DNA of 64,000 nt from Bacteroidetes bacterium UBA1941 (lineage in GTDB: Bacteria > Bacteroidota > Bacteroidia > Chitinophagales > LD1), in contig DDEZ01000007.1 in NCBI GenBank assembly GCA_002336805.1, forward strand, positions 1 to 64,000, given 5' to 3'. The position numbers and the translations under genes were made by a program. Shown in pieces: positions 47,821 through 57,900 of the stretch (positions within the stretch are counted from its first letter, which is position 1; each line of letters opens with the position of its first letter). The notes below the pieces were generated by a model. It saw nothing but the letters and a program-made list of their open reading frames with translations. It was not told the origin of the DNA and did no database searches.

Positions 47821-49248
47821 TTAATAATTCTTGATAAAATCTACCAGCATCCTGACCCCTACGCCGGTGCCGAAGCGGCCACGGTAGCTGTCCTCGGCCA
47901 GCAGGTACGCCGGTCCTGCTATATCGAAGTGCAGCCAAGGGTAAGTGGCAAAATGCTCGAGGAACTTGCCCGCTGTAATAGCGCCAGCCTCAGAGCCACC
48001 TACATTCTTGATATCAGCTACGTCAGATTTGATCAGTTGTCCATACTCCTCCCAGAAAGGGAGCTCCCAGATATGCTCGTGTACATTCTTGCTGCTGGTT
48101 TCCAGCTTCTGCTTGGTAGCAGTATCTGCTGTACCCATGTAGGCAGTAGCCAGGCCAGACAGGGCAGCCTTGGCGGCACCCGTCAGTGTGGCAAAATCAA
48201 ATACTACTTCCGGTTTGTACTTGGCAGCATAAGTCAGCGCATCTGCCAGGATCATACGACCCTCTGCATCAGTATTCAGCACTTCTACATTCATACCGTT
48301 CATCATTGGCACTACATCACCCGGCACATAGGCATCCTCACCCGGACGATTGTCCGTAGCCGGTATCAGACCGACCACATGTACTGGCAGCTTTAACCTT
48401 GCTATAGCATACAGCGTACCTATGACGGTAGCAGCGCCACCCATATCGCACTTCATCATATCCATGCTGTTTGGCGTAGGCTTGAGACTCAGGCCGCCGG
48501 TATCATATACTACACCTTTGCCTACCAATACTATCGGCTTTTTGTTTTTTGCCTTCGCTGGCTTGTATTCCAGGATATTGAATGTAGGAGGCAACTGTGA
48601 ACCACGGTTTACAGCCAGCAGGCCGCCCATCTTCAGCGCCTCGATCTTTTTCTTATTCAGCACCTCTACGGAGAAGCCAGCCTCTTTGCCCGTCTTTTGT
48701 ATCTCCCTGGAGAGCTGCTCCGCGGTGAGGTAGGACAGCGGCTCATTGACCAGCGTACGGGCCAGCAGTGTGCCACCAGTGGTAGCCTCCAGCTCAGCGA
48801 GTACACCTTTTGTGAGAGTATTTTCGTTTACTGTGAGCTTGACGAAGCTGTATGGCTTTGCGTCCTTAGTTTTGTATTTCAGAAACTGGTAGCTGCTGAG
48901 GATAGCGCCCTCTACGAAAGCCGCGCCGAGATCCTTATTGCCTGCCAGGTTTTCAAGAGATGCTTCTTGCACCTTGCGACCGGCGAGGCCTCGGTATACA
49001 CCGTATGCTGCGCGGCGGGCGTCCTCCAGTTGCTTGTATGCCTCGCGGGTATTGTCCAGCATTACCAGCGTGGTTGTTTTGCCACCGGATACGACCTGAT
49101 ACTGAGGCTGTTTATCTTCAAATGCTGCTTTGGCAGCGGCTGCGTCCTCCTTGGTCAGGAGAGAGGCATATGAGCTGCCTTTGTCACAGAGGAAAATGCG
49201 ATGTGCCGCAGCAGAGGTATTTTTAGAGAGTTGGACCTTGATAGCCAT
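47821..49248 (-). CDS. pepA: Leucyl aminopeptidase (M17 family)
   Basis: A two-metal exopeptidase that removes N-terminal residues; 475 residues, close to the family norm. The C-terminal catalytic domain shows GKGVVYDTGGLSLKP, MKCDMGGAATVIG, VGLIPATDNRPG and the signature NTDAEGRMILADAL, which include the catalytic Lys, Asp and Glu. The metal-binding LTGAAKAALSGLATAYMG segment follows. The N-terminal domain (about 1-150) is only loosely conserved, as usual. It has no signal peptide, so it acts in the cytosol. It is divergent from rsmA with about 130 bp between the starts. Confidence 0.95.
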   Translation of the reverse strand: MAIKVQLSKNTSAAAHRIFLCDKGSSYASLLTKEDAAAAKAAFEDKQPQYQVVSGGKTTTLVMLDNTREAYKQLEDARRAAYGVYRGLAGRKVQEASLENLAGNKDLGAAFVEGAILSSYQFLKYKTKDAKPYSFVKLTVNENTLTKGVLAELEATTGGTLLARTLVNEPLSYLTAEQLSREIQKTGKEAGFSVEVLNKKKIEALKMGGLLAVNRGSQLPPTFNILEYKPAKAKNKKPIVLVGKGVVYDTGGLSLKPTPNSMDMMKCDMGGAATVIGTLYAIARLKLPVHVVGLIPATDNRPGEDAYVPGDVVPMMNGMNVEVLNTDAEGRMILADALTYAAKYKPEVVFDFATLTGAAKAALSGLATAYMGTADTATKQKLETSSKNVHEHIWELPFWEEYGQLIKSDVADIKNVGGSEAGAITAGKFLEHFATYPWLHFDIAGPAYLLAEDSYRGRFGTGVGVRMLVDFIKNY

Positions 49249-49377
49249 TGATTGAAAATTGAGTGAGCGAAGATAGATTAAAACTGCATATCTGTAAACC
49301 CAAATAAAGTCAAGGCTGACAGGCCTTTGCCAGCAAAACTAATAGGCTATCCGGCAAATATTGCCGACTTTCGCCAT

Positions 49378-50142
49378 ATGCTTCACCTCAAAAAATCACT
49401 CGGGCAGCACTTTCTCAAGGACAAGCAGATGCAGGAGCGTATCGCAGCATCTATCGGGGACCTGAGCGACTTTGTGCGGGTGATAGAGATAGGCCCGGGC
49501 ATGGGCGCCCTCACGCAGCACCTGGTCAAAAACAAGCCCGACAACTTCTACGTGATAGAGCTGGACGACCGCTGGGCAGCCTATCAGAAGGAGACCAACG
49601 TCTTTATGGCAGACCGGGTCATCCATCAGGACTTTTTGAAAACAGACCTCAGCGCCATTCTGGAATACCCTACGCATATCGTAGGAAATTTCCCATATAA
49701 CATCTCGACTGAGATCATATTCCGGATCATAGATCACAGGGATGTGATCACACGGATGACCGGTATGTTTCAAAAGGAAGTAGCAGTACGCATCGCGGCC
49801 AAAACAAGGACCAAAGACTATGGTGTGACAAGCGTACTGACACAGGCATATTATGATGCGACATATCTCTTTGATGTGCCGCCGGAGTCTTTTGATCCAC
49901 CACCTAAGGTCATGAGCGGCATGCTCCGGCTCGACCGCAAAAAAGAAGGTCTGGACTGTGATGAAAAGCTATTTAAACGCATAGTGAAGCAAGCCTTTAC
50001 CCAACGACGCAAGACGATGCGGAACAGTCTGAAGCAGATGATCCATGAGAAGAATATCGCAGATAATGAGGTCTTCAATAAAAGACCCGAAGAACTGGAT
50101 GTGAAAGGATTCGTAGAGCTGACCAAACTGATAGGTGCATGA
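49378..50142 (+). CDS. rsmA: 16S rRNA dimethyladenosine transferase
   Basis: Dimethylates two adjacent adenines near the 3' end of 16S rRNA (KsgA). From ATG 49378 it has 254 residues. The start MLHLKKSLGQHFL is the conserved one; the 17 codons further upstream add nothing family-like. SAM-binding motif IEIGPGMGALTQHL, acidic VIELDDRW, and the catalytic NFPYNIST (NLPY variant) are all visible, followed by VAVRIAAKTRTKDYG. The stop overlaps the next start by four bases (ATGA at 50139-50142), so the hydroxyacid dehydrogenase gene is translationally coupled to it. Confidence 0.96.
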   Translation: MLHLKKSLGQHFLKDKQMQERIAASIGDLSDFVRVIEIGPGMGALTQHLVKNKPDNFYVIELDDRWAAYQKETNVFMADRVIHQDFLKTDLSAILEYPTHIVGNFPYNISTEIIFRIIDHRDVITRMTGMFQKEVAVRIAAKTRTKDYGVTSVLTQAYYDATYLFDVPPESFDPPPKVMSGMLRLDRKKEGLDCDEKLFKRIVKQAFTQRRKTMRNSLKQMIHEKNIADNEVFNKRPEELDVKGFVELTKLIGA

Positions 50143-51068
50143 GAGCGCTCATCACAGATGATGTACATCCGCTGCTGATAGAGGAACTGAAAGGTATGGG
50201 CTATGAAGTGGGCTTCCGGCCAGATATCACGGCAGAAGAAACCACAAGTATCATCGCCCCGTACAGCGGTTTGATCATCAATAGCAAGATATTTTGCGGA
50301 GAGGAGCTGCTCGCTAAGGCTCCAAATCTCAAGTGGGTAGGCCGCCTCGGATCTGGCATGGAGGTGATAGATACCAAGGCTTGTGAGGCGCATGGCGTAA
50401 GATATTTCAACTCTCCGGAGGGCAATCGCAATGCTGTAGCAGAACATGCGCTGGGCCTGCTGCTCAATATCCTCAACAACATATCTACCTCCTATAATGA
50501 GGTCCGTCAGGGCCAATGGATACGCGAGCCCAACCGCGGCACGGAACTGAGTGGTAAAAATGTCGGCATCATTGCCTTTGGCAATACCGGCGAGGCCTTC
50601 AGCAAAGTGCTAGGTGGCTTTGATGTCAATATCCTGGCTTACGACAAATACAAAATGGGATTTGGCAATGACCGGGTGAAGGAGGCAACTATGGCGGAGA
50701 TATTTGCAAACGCTGATATTGTAAGCCTCCACCTACCGCTGACGCCAAAAACCCAATACCTGGCTGACAGTAAATTCTTTGAGTCCTTCGCGAAACCTAT
50801 CTATCTCATCAATACGTCACGGGGAAAAGTGGTCGATACAGCTTCCCTTCTTCATGCCGTAAATAATGGCCAAGTGAAAGCTGCCGCACTGGACGTATTG
50901 GAAAATGAAAAGATCGCTCAGTTATCTTCTGCAGAAAGGAAATGGTTTGATGCGCTGATCGCCGAGAAGCGTATCCTGCTGACACCGCATATAGCTGGCT
51001 GGACGCACGAGTCAAAGCGCAAAATAGCTGAAGTAGTGATCCAAAAGATCGGGTCTTTTGGCTTCTAA
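50139..51068 (+). CDS. D-isomer-specific 2-hydroxyacid dehydrogenase
   Basis: An NAD(P)-dependent oxidoreductase of the phosphoglycerate dehydrogenase/hydroxypyruvate reductase family (309 residues). The catalytic residues are present: Arg228 in NTSRGKVVD, Glu257 in VLENEK and His284 in LTPHIAGWT. The nucleotide-binding loop reads IIAFGNTGEAF: the first Gly of GXGXXG is Ala146, a tolerated change in some members. It lacks the C-terminal ACT regulatory domain of SerA, so a serine-pathway role is possible but not shown. The four-base overlap with rsmA means shared expression, although no functional link between the two is obvious. Confidence 0.88.
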   Translation: MRALITDDVHPLLIEELKGMGYEVGFRPDITAEETTSIIAPYSGLIINSKIFCGEELLAKAPNLKWVGRLGSGMEVIDTKACEAHGVRYFNSPEGNRNAVAEHALGLLLNILNNISTSYNEVRQGQWIREPNRGTELSGKNVGIIAFGNTGEAFSKVLGGFDVNILAYDKYKMGFGNDRVKEATMAEIFANADIVSLHLPLTPKTQYLADSKFFESFAKPIYLINTSRGKVVDTASLLHAVNNGQVKAAALDVLENEKIAQLSSAERKWFDALIAEKRILLTPHIAGWTHESKRKIAEVVIQKIGSFGF

Positions 51069-51130
51069 AACACTTTTAGTGGTTAAAGATTCTTGTGTAT
51101 AAAAAGCAGCGTAAAAGCGGCGTTCTGGCT

Positions 51131-51138
51131 TATCTTCG
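51131..51138 (+). promoter_or_regulatory. -7 element for the UvrD/PcrA-like helicase gene
   Basis: TATCTTCG (one mismatch to TAnnTTTG) ends five bases before GTG 51144. It supports GTG as the true start and suggests a leaderless message; the -33 element is not clear. Confidence 0.4.
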
Positions 51139-51143
51139 CAGGC

Positions 51144-53447
51144 GTGAATCAGAACTATTTATCAGAATTAAATGACATACAGCAGCAGGCTGTGATCAAT
51201 ACCAATGGCCCTACGATGATCGTAGCAGGGCCTGGCTCCGGCAAGACCCGCGTGCTGACCTATCGTATCGCACACATGCTGCAGAATGGGGTCAATCCCT
51301 TTTCCGTACTCGCGCTGACTTTTACTAATAAAGCGGCGGAGTCGATGCGCAACCGTATCGAGAGCATCACGCACAATAGTGCGCGGTCGCTCTTTATGGG
51401 TACGTTTCACTCGGTATTTGCGCGCTTGCTGCGTGTAGATGCGCTGCGCCTGGGCTACCCGTCCAACTTTACCATCTATGATACTGAAGATGCCCGCTCC
51501 CTGATAAAAACGATCATCAAAGAGCGCAACCTGGATGACAAGATCTATAAGCCGAATCAGATACAATACCGTATAAGTGCCTGCAAGAACGGCCTGATAT
51601 TCCCTGAGGAATACAAAAATGACCCGGACCTGCTGGCAGAGGACCGCGAAACACGCCGTCCGGAAACGGCAAGTATCTATGCAGAATATTGCAACCGTTG
51701 CTTCAAGAGCGGGGCGATGGACTTTGACGACCTGTTGCTAAAGACATACGAGCTGCTGGAGCGCTTCCCCGAGGTATTGTATAAATACCAGCATAAATTT
51801 CAGTATGTGCTGATCGATGAGTTTCAGGATACGAACCATCTGCAGTACTCTATCGTGAAACGTATCGCTGCGATGCATGAAAATATCACTGTGGTGGGAG
51901 ATGATGCCCAGTCGATCTATGCGTTTCGTGGCGCTACGATAGACAACATCCTGAATTTTGAGAAGGACTTTCCTGATCTGAAGATCTTTAAACTAGAGCA
52001 AAACTACCGCTCTACACAGAATATCGTAAAGGCGGCTAATGAGCTTATTTTCCGCAATAAGAACCAGATCAAAAAAGAGATCTGGACAGAGAATGAAAAG
52101 GGTGAGCCCATCAAAGTAGTAAAGCTGGCCTCTGACAATGAAGAAGGCCGCTGGGTAGCTGATAGTATCATGGAGCTGAAGATGCGCGAGCATCTAAAGA
52201 ATACCGACTTTGCCATCCTCTATCGTACCAATGCGCAATCACGTGCATTTGAAGAATCACTGCGCCGCTACAATATCGCCTATAAGATCTACGGCGGCAT
52301 GTCCTTTTACCAGCGTAAGGAAATCAAGGACCTCGTGGCCTACCTGAAGCTGACGATCAATCACAATGACGAGGAGGCGCTGAAACGCGTGATCAACTAT
52401 CCTGTGCGCGGCATAGGCCAGACTACGATAGACAAGATCATCATATTTGCTGCCAATAGTAATGTCAGACCTTGGGAGGTGATGGAAAATATCAGCCAAT
52501 ACGATTTTCCGACACGGACCAAGAACCTGATCTATGAGTTTGTGATCATGATCAAGTCTTTCGCAGCTTTGTCAAAAGAGAAGAACGCATTTGACCTCGC
52601 TACTCACATAGGCAAGACGACCAAGCTCGTAGCCGAACTATACAACGACAAGACCATAGAGGGTGTAGCCCGCTATGAGAATATCCAGGAGCTACTAAAT
52701 GGTATCAAGGAGTTCGTGGAAGATGATATCGTGACCGAAGATGGCGAGCTGAGTGATGATCGTGGCCTGGGTGCCTACCTGCAGGGTATCACGCTACTGA
52801 CAGGTGATGAAAAGGACGAAAAAAGCCAGGAGACCGTGAAGCTCATGACCACGCACGCTGCAAAGGGGCTGGAGTTTCCGGTTGTATTTGTAGTGGGTAT
52901 GGAGGAGGGGTTATTCCCGTCTTCACAGGCACTTTACTCTATAGATGATCTGGAGGAGGAGCGACGCCTTTTTTACGTGGCTATCACGCGTGCGGAGAAA
53001 ACGCTGTTCCTTACCTATGCTACCTCGCGTTATAAGTTCGGACAGCTGCAATACAGTGATGCATCACGCTTCCTGAATGAGATACCTGAAAGTATTTTGA
53101 GCCTGCATGGCGCGCAGCCGACCAACCCGATGATGTCCAGCCGCCCGCAGACGGAGCGCGAGCCGGTATGGGGCAGTGCAAACCACAAGAGCGTCTACCC
53201 AAAGCCAAGCCCTAAACCTACGGCACCACCTGTAGGCAGCCAGAAGGCTGGCAATGCAGAGCCATTCATACCGGATGATGCGAATAAACTACAGACGGGT
53301 ATGGACGTACAGCACGAAAAATTTGGCAATGGCAAGGTAACTACGATGGAAGGCACAGGAGTCAATCGCATCGCTACGATCTTCTTCCCTACTTTTGGCG
53401 AGAAGAAGATCATGCTGAAATTTGCGAAGCTGAAAATACTGAGCTGA
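51144..53447 (+). CDS. pcrA: ATP-dependent DNA helicase, UvrD/PcrA family
   Basis: A superfamily 1A 3'-5' helicase for excision and recombination repair, 767 residues from GTG 51144. This start gives NQNYLSELNDIQQQAV, the usual beginning of the family; the frame continues to TTG 51093, but that part would lie across the candidate promoter. Motifs: Walker A GPGSGKTR, Ia LTFTNKAAESM, II LIDEFQDTN, III VVGDDAQSIYAFRGA, IV QNYRSTQNIV, V MTTHAAKGLEFPVVFVVGMEEG and VI YVAITRAEKTLFLTYA. The C-terminus ends with the Tudor-like KFGNGKVTTMEGTGVNRIATI segment that binds RNA polymerase in PcrA. UvrD and PcrA cannot be told apart from sequence alone. Confidence 0.95.
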   Translation: MNQNYLSELNDIQQQAVINTNGPTMIVAGPGSGKTRVLTYRIAHMLQNGVNPFSVLALTFTNKAAESMRNRIESITHNSARSLFMGTFHSVFARLLRVDALRLGYPSNFTIYDTEDARSLIKTIIKERNLDDKIYKPNQIQYRISACKNGLIFPEEYKNDPDLLAEDRETRRPETASIYAEYCNRCFKSGAMDFDDLLLKTYELLERFPEVLYKYQHKFQYVLIDEFQDTNHLQYSIVKRIAAMHENITVVGDDAQSIYAFRGATIDNILNFEKDFPDLKIFKLEQNYRSTQNIVKAANELIFRNKNQIKKEIWTENEKGEPIKVVKLASDNEEGRWVADSIMELKMREHLKNTDFAILYRTNAQSRAFEESLRRYNIAYKIYGGMSFYQRKEIKDLVAYLKLTINHNDEEALKRVINYPVRGIGQTTIDKIIIFAANSNVRPWEVMENISQYDFPTRTKNLIYEFVIMIKSFAALSKEKNAFDLATHIGKTTKLVAELYNDKTIEGVARYENIQELLNGIKEFVEDDIVTEDGELSDDRGLGAYLQGITLLTGDEKDEKSQETVKLMTTHAAKGLEFPVVFVVGMEEGLFPSSQALYSIDDLEEERRLFYVAITRAEKTLFLTYATSRYKFGQLQYSDASRFLNEIPESILSLHGAQPTNPMMSSRPQTEREPVWGSANHKSVYPKPSPKPTAPPVGSQKAGNAEPFIPDDANKLQTGMDVQHEKFGNGKVTTMEGTGVNRIATIFFPTFGEKKIMLKFAKLKILS

Positions 53448-53630
53448 GATAGGCATTAGGAAGTATTAGCCAAACCGCTTATCTTTACTATATCAAGTTG
53501 GTCTGAGGATGAGACCCAATCCCTCCGCGGTCATTCATCCAAAGGCATCTAACCACTGATCCACTTATTACTTTTCCGCAATAGCGGACAGCATCATTTT
53601 TATCATAACTAACTAGATCTAAATCAGATA

Positions 53631-54380
53631 ATGGAATATAATACCGTAAGAGAAAAGATAAACCTGGCCGAATATGGCCGCCATATCAAGCGTATAGTAG
53701 ACAACTGTATCAAGATAGAAGACCGCGAGCACCGCAACCGTACTGCTCACGAGATCATAGAGCTGATGGGCCAGCTCAATCCACACCTGCGTAATGTAGA
53801 GGACTTTCGCCACAAGCTTTGGGACCACCTCTTTATGATCAGCGAGTTTAAACTCGATGTAGACTCACCGTATCCCAAGACCACTAAGTCTCAGATCATA
53901 GAGAAGCCAGAGCCACTAGACTACCCTCAGACGAAGATCAGGCACCGACACTATGGCAAAAACGTAGCTGCACTGGTGAGCAAGGCTGTAGAAGTGGAAG
54001 ACCCGGAGAAGCGTCTCGCATTCGCACAGTGTATAGGCAACTATATGAAGCTAACGTATGTAAACTGGAACAAGGAGAATACGAATGATGAGATCATCAA
54101 GAATGACCTCAACATCATCTCTAAGGGTGAGCTAAGCCTGAGCGTAGAGGACAATATCAGTGAACTCTCCCGCGCCAACCGCCAGAGCAATATCAACCAG
54201 AACAACAACAACGGCAAGCGCCAGTTCAATCAAAACCGGAACAACAACAACCAGAACCGGAATAACAATAACCAAAACCGGAACAACAATAACCAGAACA
54301 GGAATAACAATAACAACAACGGATTCCGAAAGCCATACAACAACAAGAACCGGAACAATGATATACAGAAGGGCCAATAG
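53631..54380 (+). CDS. DUF4290 protein with Asn-rich repeat tail
   Basis: A 249-residue soluble protein. Residues 1-185 are a DUF4290 domain, a Bacteroidota family of unknown function (MEYNTVREKINLAEYGRHIK, EHRNRTAHEIIELMGQLNPH, FRHKLWDHLFMISEFKLDVD). The tail (about 190-249) is Asn/Gln/Arg-rich and low-complexity, with four tandem copies of NQNRNNN coded by 21-bp units (54228-54311). Such tails are often disordered and bind RNA or drive assembly, but that is inference. The stop codon overlaps the GNAT gene by 23 bases. A -7 like element TATCTTTA (53480-53487) and a 5-bp hairpin (53500-53516) lie in the 183-bp upstream region. Confidence 0.88.
   Translation: MEYNTVREKINLAEYGRHIKRIVDNCIKIEDREHRNRTAHEIIELMGQLNPHLRNVEDFRHKLWDHLFMISEFKLDVDSPYPKTTKSQIIEKPEPLDYPQTKIRHRHYGKNVAALVSKAVEVEDPEKRLAFAQCIGNYMKLTYVNWNKENTNDEIIKNDLNIISKGELSLSVEDNISELSRANRQSNINQNNNNGKRQFNQNRNNNNQNRNNNNQNRNNNNQNRNNNNNNGFRKPYNNKNRNNDIQKGQ
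54228..54311 (+). repeat. Tandem 21-bp repeats coding NQNRNNN
   Basis: Four imperfect 21-bp units, in register with the reading frame of the DUF4290 gene, each encoding Asn-Gln-Asn-Arg-Asn-Asn-Asn. Synonymous changes (AAC/AAT, CAA/CAG, CGG/AGG) separate the units, so the peptide is kept while the DNA drifts. Confidence 0.9.
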
Positions 54381-54825
54381 TACAGACATACCGCAGATGC
54401 TGCCACTGTGGAGGTATCTCATAGATATCCATGCGCCGATGGAGCGGATGTTTGAGACAGTGGAGGGTGCCGAGAGTAAGTTTGCCGAATTTTTGAAGTC
54501 GCTGCTGGATAAGGAAAATTACCTGATAGCAGTGGCAGAAGACGAAGGCAAAATAGCCGGCTATGTGATAAGCCATGTGAGCCAGACTCCTGAGGTATTT
54601 GTACTGCGCCAGAAGATGTACGTCCAGGATATGGTCATAGAGCCGGCATACCGCAGGCAGGGTGTAGCGAGGAAGCTGATGGAGGTGGTATTAGATTTTG
54701 CAAAGGAGCAGCAGGTGGAGAAAATAGACCTGCTGGTGGCGGTGCAAAATGAAGGAGCCAATAAATTCTGGCGGGAGATGGGATTCCATCCGGCCTTGAA
54801 CTATATGAACCTATACCTGAGCTAA
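54358..54825 (+). CDS. GNAT family N-acetyltransferase
   Basis: A 155-residue acetyl-CoA-dependent acetyltransferase. It starts at ATG 54358 with MIYRRANSTDIPQMLPLW, the usual first strand and helix. The core motifs follow: VQDMVIEPAYRRQGVARKLM, which has the acetyl-CoA-binding R/Q-X-X-G-X-G/A pattern, and VAVQNEGANKFWREMGFHP. The first 23 bases overlap the DUF4290 gene in another frame. The frame could be read far upstream into the repeat tail, but that part is a shadow of the Asn-rich region. The substrate is unknown. A stem-loop lies 45 bp downstream, before mfd. Confidence 0.9.
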   Translation: MIYRRANSTDIPQMLPLWRYLIDIHAPMERMFETVEGAESKFAEFLKSLLDKENYLIAVAEDEGKIAGYVISHVSQTPEVFVLRQKMYVQDMVIEPAYRRQGVARKLMEVVLDFAKEQQVEKIDLLVAVQNEGANKFWREMGFHPALNYMNLYLS

Positions 54826-54869
54826 AGACATACTATCTGCCTTAACAGGCTGATAACAAATCAATAACA

Positions 54870-54891
54870 CCCCGTATCGCATGATACGGGG
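54870..54891 (+). terminator. Hairpin between the GNAT gene and mfd
   Basis: CCCCGTATC-GCAT-GATACGGGG is a perfect nine-pair stem with a four-base loop. It is followed by CTAAAGTATTTT, a weak T run. It may end the GNAT transcript or lie in the mfd promoter region; a possible shortened -7 element TATTTTG is at 54898-54904. Confidence 0.6.
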
Positions 54892-54911
54892 CTAAAGTAT
54901 TTTGGAGCAAT

Positions 54912-57900
54912 ATGAACATAGATGAAATAATAGAGCGCTACGCTGAGTCTGATGGATTACAGCGCCTGCGCGAACTTTTGAAGCAATCTGAAGCGGACAT
55001 CAGCCTGTCTGGTATGACCGGGTCGCAGGAGTCGTTTGTAGCTGCAGCAGCATTCCGCACTACGGAGTACAACCATCTCTTTATCATGAACGATAAAGAA
55101 GAGGCCGCTTACTTTCAGAATAACCTGACCGCACTGCTGACGCATAAGGACGTATTCTTTTTTCCGGATTCTTTCAAGCGACCTCAGGCATTTGAAGAGT
55201 TGAACAATAACAATGTACTGCTCCGTACGGAGGCTGTAAACCGCCTGTCTAATCCCTCCTCTCGCGCAGAGCTGGCCGTGACTTACCCCGAGGCATTGTT
55301 TGAGAAAGCGGTGAAGAAAGAAAAGCTGGAAGAGCAGACACTCCGCATCAAGACTGGTGAGAAACTCGACATTGATTTTATGATCGAGCTGCTCGTAGAT
55401 TTTGAATTTGAGCGGGTAGACTTTGTCTATGAGCCGGGACAGTTTTCTATACGCGGGGGGATCATAGACATTTTTTCCTTTGGCAATGAACAGCCATATC
55501 GGATCGAGTTGTTTGATACAGACGTAGAGTCCATCCGGACTTTTGATCCAAACACACAGCTTTCTGTCAAAAAAATATCGAGCATCACGATCGTGCCCAA
55601 TATGCAGACACACTTTACGAATGAGAGCAAGGCGTCTGTGTTTGAGGTGTTTAATGACAATACCATTATCTGGATCAAAGATGCGCAGCTGCTCATAGAT
55701 CAGCTGGATGACACTATGGCCAAGGCGGAAAAGTTTAAAGAAAAACAGAAGAATCTATCTGATCTGGATGAGCGCCACCCGCTGAGAGAGGGCGATCCGG
55801 CGGAGGTGTTTGTCTCCTCTGGCGATCTGACTCGTCAGTTGAAGCGTTTTCGCATCATAGAGTTTGGCGGAGGTAATTTTTATCGCACGGATAAGAAAGT
55901 ACAATTCAACTCAAAGCCGCAACCGTCCTTCAATAAAAACTTTGAGCTACTGATAGCAGACCTGAAAGCTAATGATGAGAACGGCATCGTCAACCTGGTC
56001 TTCTCAGACAATGCGAAACAGATAGAACGGTTCTATGCCATATTTGAAGACTTGAAAACAAAGGTGCCTTTTACGCCTGTATATGTAGCGATCCATCAAG
56101 GCTTTATTGATACTGATTTGCAGATAGCATTTTATACAGACCATCAAATATTTAACCGCTATCATAAATACAATCTAAAACAGGGCTTCTCAAGAGATAC
56201 GCAACTGCTTCTCAAAACTCTGCGCGAGTTAAAGCCAGGCGACTATGTGACGCACATAGATCACGGCGTAGGTGTTTTCTCTGGGCTGGAGAAGATAGAC
56301 TCCGGCGGACAAAAACAAGAGGCGGTGCGCCTGATCTACGCAGGCAATGATATCCTGTACGTAGGTATCCAATCCCTCCATAAAATATCCAAGTATGTAG
56401 GTAAAGAAGGAGAAGCTCCGCGTGTACATAAACTGGGTACAGACACCTGGGCCAATCTCAAAAAGAAGACAAAGAAAAAGATCAAGGAGATCGCCTTTGA
56501 CCTTATACAGTTATACGCCAAGAGAAAGACACACAAAGGATTTGCTTTCTCCAAAGACAACTATATGCAGACGGAGCTGGAGGCCTCATTTATGTATGAA
56601 GACACCCCGGACCAGGCTAAGGCTACAGAAGATGTAAAGCGTGATATGGAGCGTATGTCTCCCATGGATCGCCTGGTATGCGGCGATGTAGGTTTTGGCA
56701 AGACCGAGGTGGCTATACGCGCCGCATTCAAGGCGGTACTCGATGGCAAGCAGGTGGCGGTAATGGTGCCTACCACCATCCTGGCTATGCAGCATCAGAA
56801 GACATTTAAAGAGCGACTGGCCGACTTCCCTATCGAGATAGACTACCTCAATCGCTTCAAGACTGGAAAGGATAAAAAGGAGACCATACAAAAACTGGCC
56901 GAAGGCAAAACCAATATTATCATCGGCACTCAGGCGCTGGTGGGTAAGAGTGTAAAATTTAAAGACCTGGGCCTCATGATCATAGATGAGGAGCAGAAAT
57001 TTGGAGTGCAGGTCAAGGAGACTCTAAAGGAGCTAAAGGCCAATATTGACAGCCTGACGCTGACAGCTACGCCGATCCCGCGTACGCTGCAGTTTTCCAT
57101 GATGGGAGCGCGTGACCTCAGTATCATCAATACAGCACCTCCCAATAGACAGCCGATCACAACTGAGGTTCATCCACTGAATCCCGATATTATCCGTGAG
57201 GCTATAGAGTTTGAGGTGTATCGTGGCGGACAGGTTTTTTTCATTCACAATAGGGTGAAGGATATAACCGAGGTCAAGACCATGCTGAACAAGATCGTGC
57301 CTAATATCGATATAGGAGTAGCTCACGGCCAGCTGGAAGGTGAGAAACTGGAAGAGGTCCTTCTACAGTTTGTCAATAAGCAGTTTGACGTGCTGCTGGC
57401 CACAAATATTATTGAGGCAGGTATAGATATCCCCAATGCCAATACGATCATCATTAATAATGCGCATCAGTTTGGCCTGAGCGACCTGCACCAACTGCGT
57501 GGCCGTGTGGGGCGGTCTAATAAACATGCCTTCTGCTATCTGCTGGCTCCGCCGAAGCACTCGCTGACTCAAGAAGCAAAGCAACGTTTGAAGACGATAG
57601 AAGAGTTCGCCGAGCTGGGCAGTGGATTTAATATAGCCATGCGGGATATGGATATACGTGGGGCAGGCAATCTGCTAGGCGGTGAGCAGAGTGGCTTCAT
57701 AGCCGAGATAGGGTATGATGTATACCACAAGATACTGGATGAGGCGGTCCGTGAGCTGAAGGAATCTGATTTTAAAGAGCTATATGCAGAGGAGCTGCAG
57801 GAGACCCAGGAATACTCTAAAGAATGCAGCATAGAGACAGATCTCGAGATGCTCATACCAGATGAGTATGTACGCAACTCTGCTGAACGTATGACGCTGT

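Noticed and set aside
51093..51143. TTG start of the helicase gene
   Set aside because: The extra 17 codons cover a -7 element and are not conserved-looking; GTG 51144 matches the normal family beginning.
54160..54357. Upstream extension of the acetyltransferase frame
   Set aside because: It is the shifted frame of the Asn-rich repeat (Thr/Ile repeats) and adds 66 residues unlike any GNAT protein.
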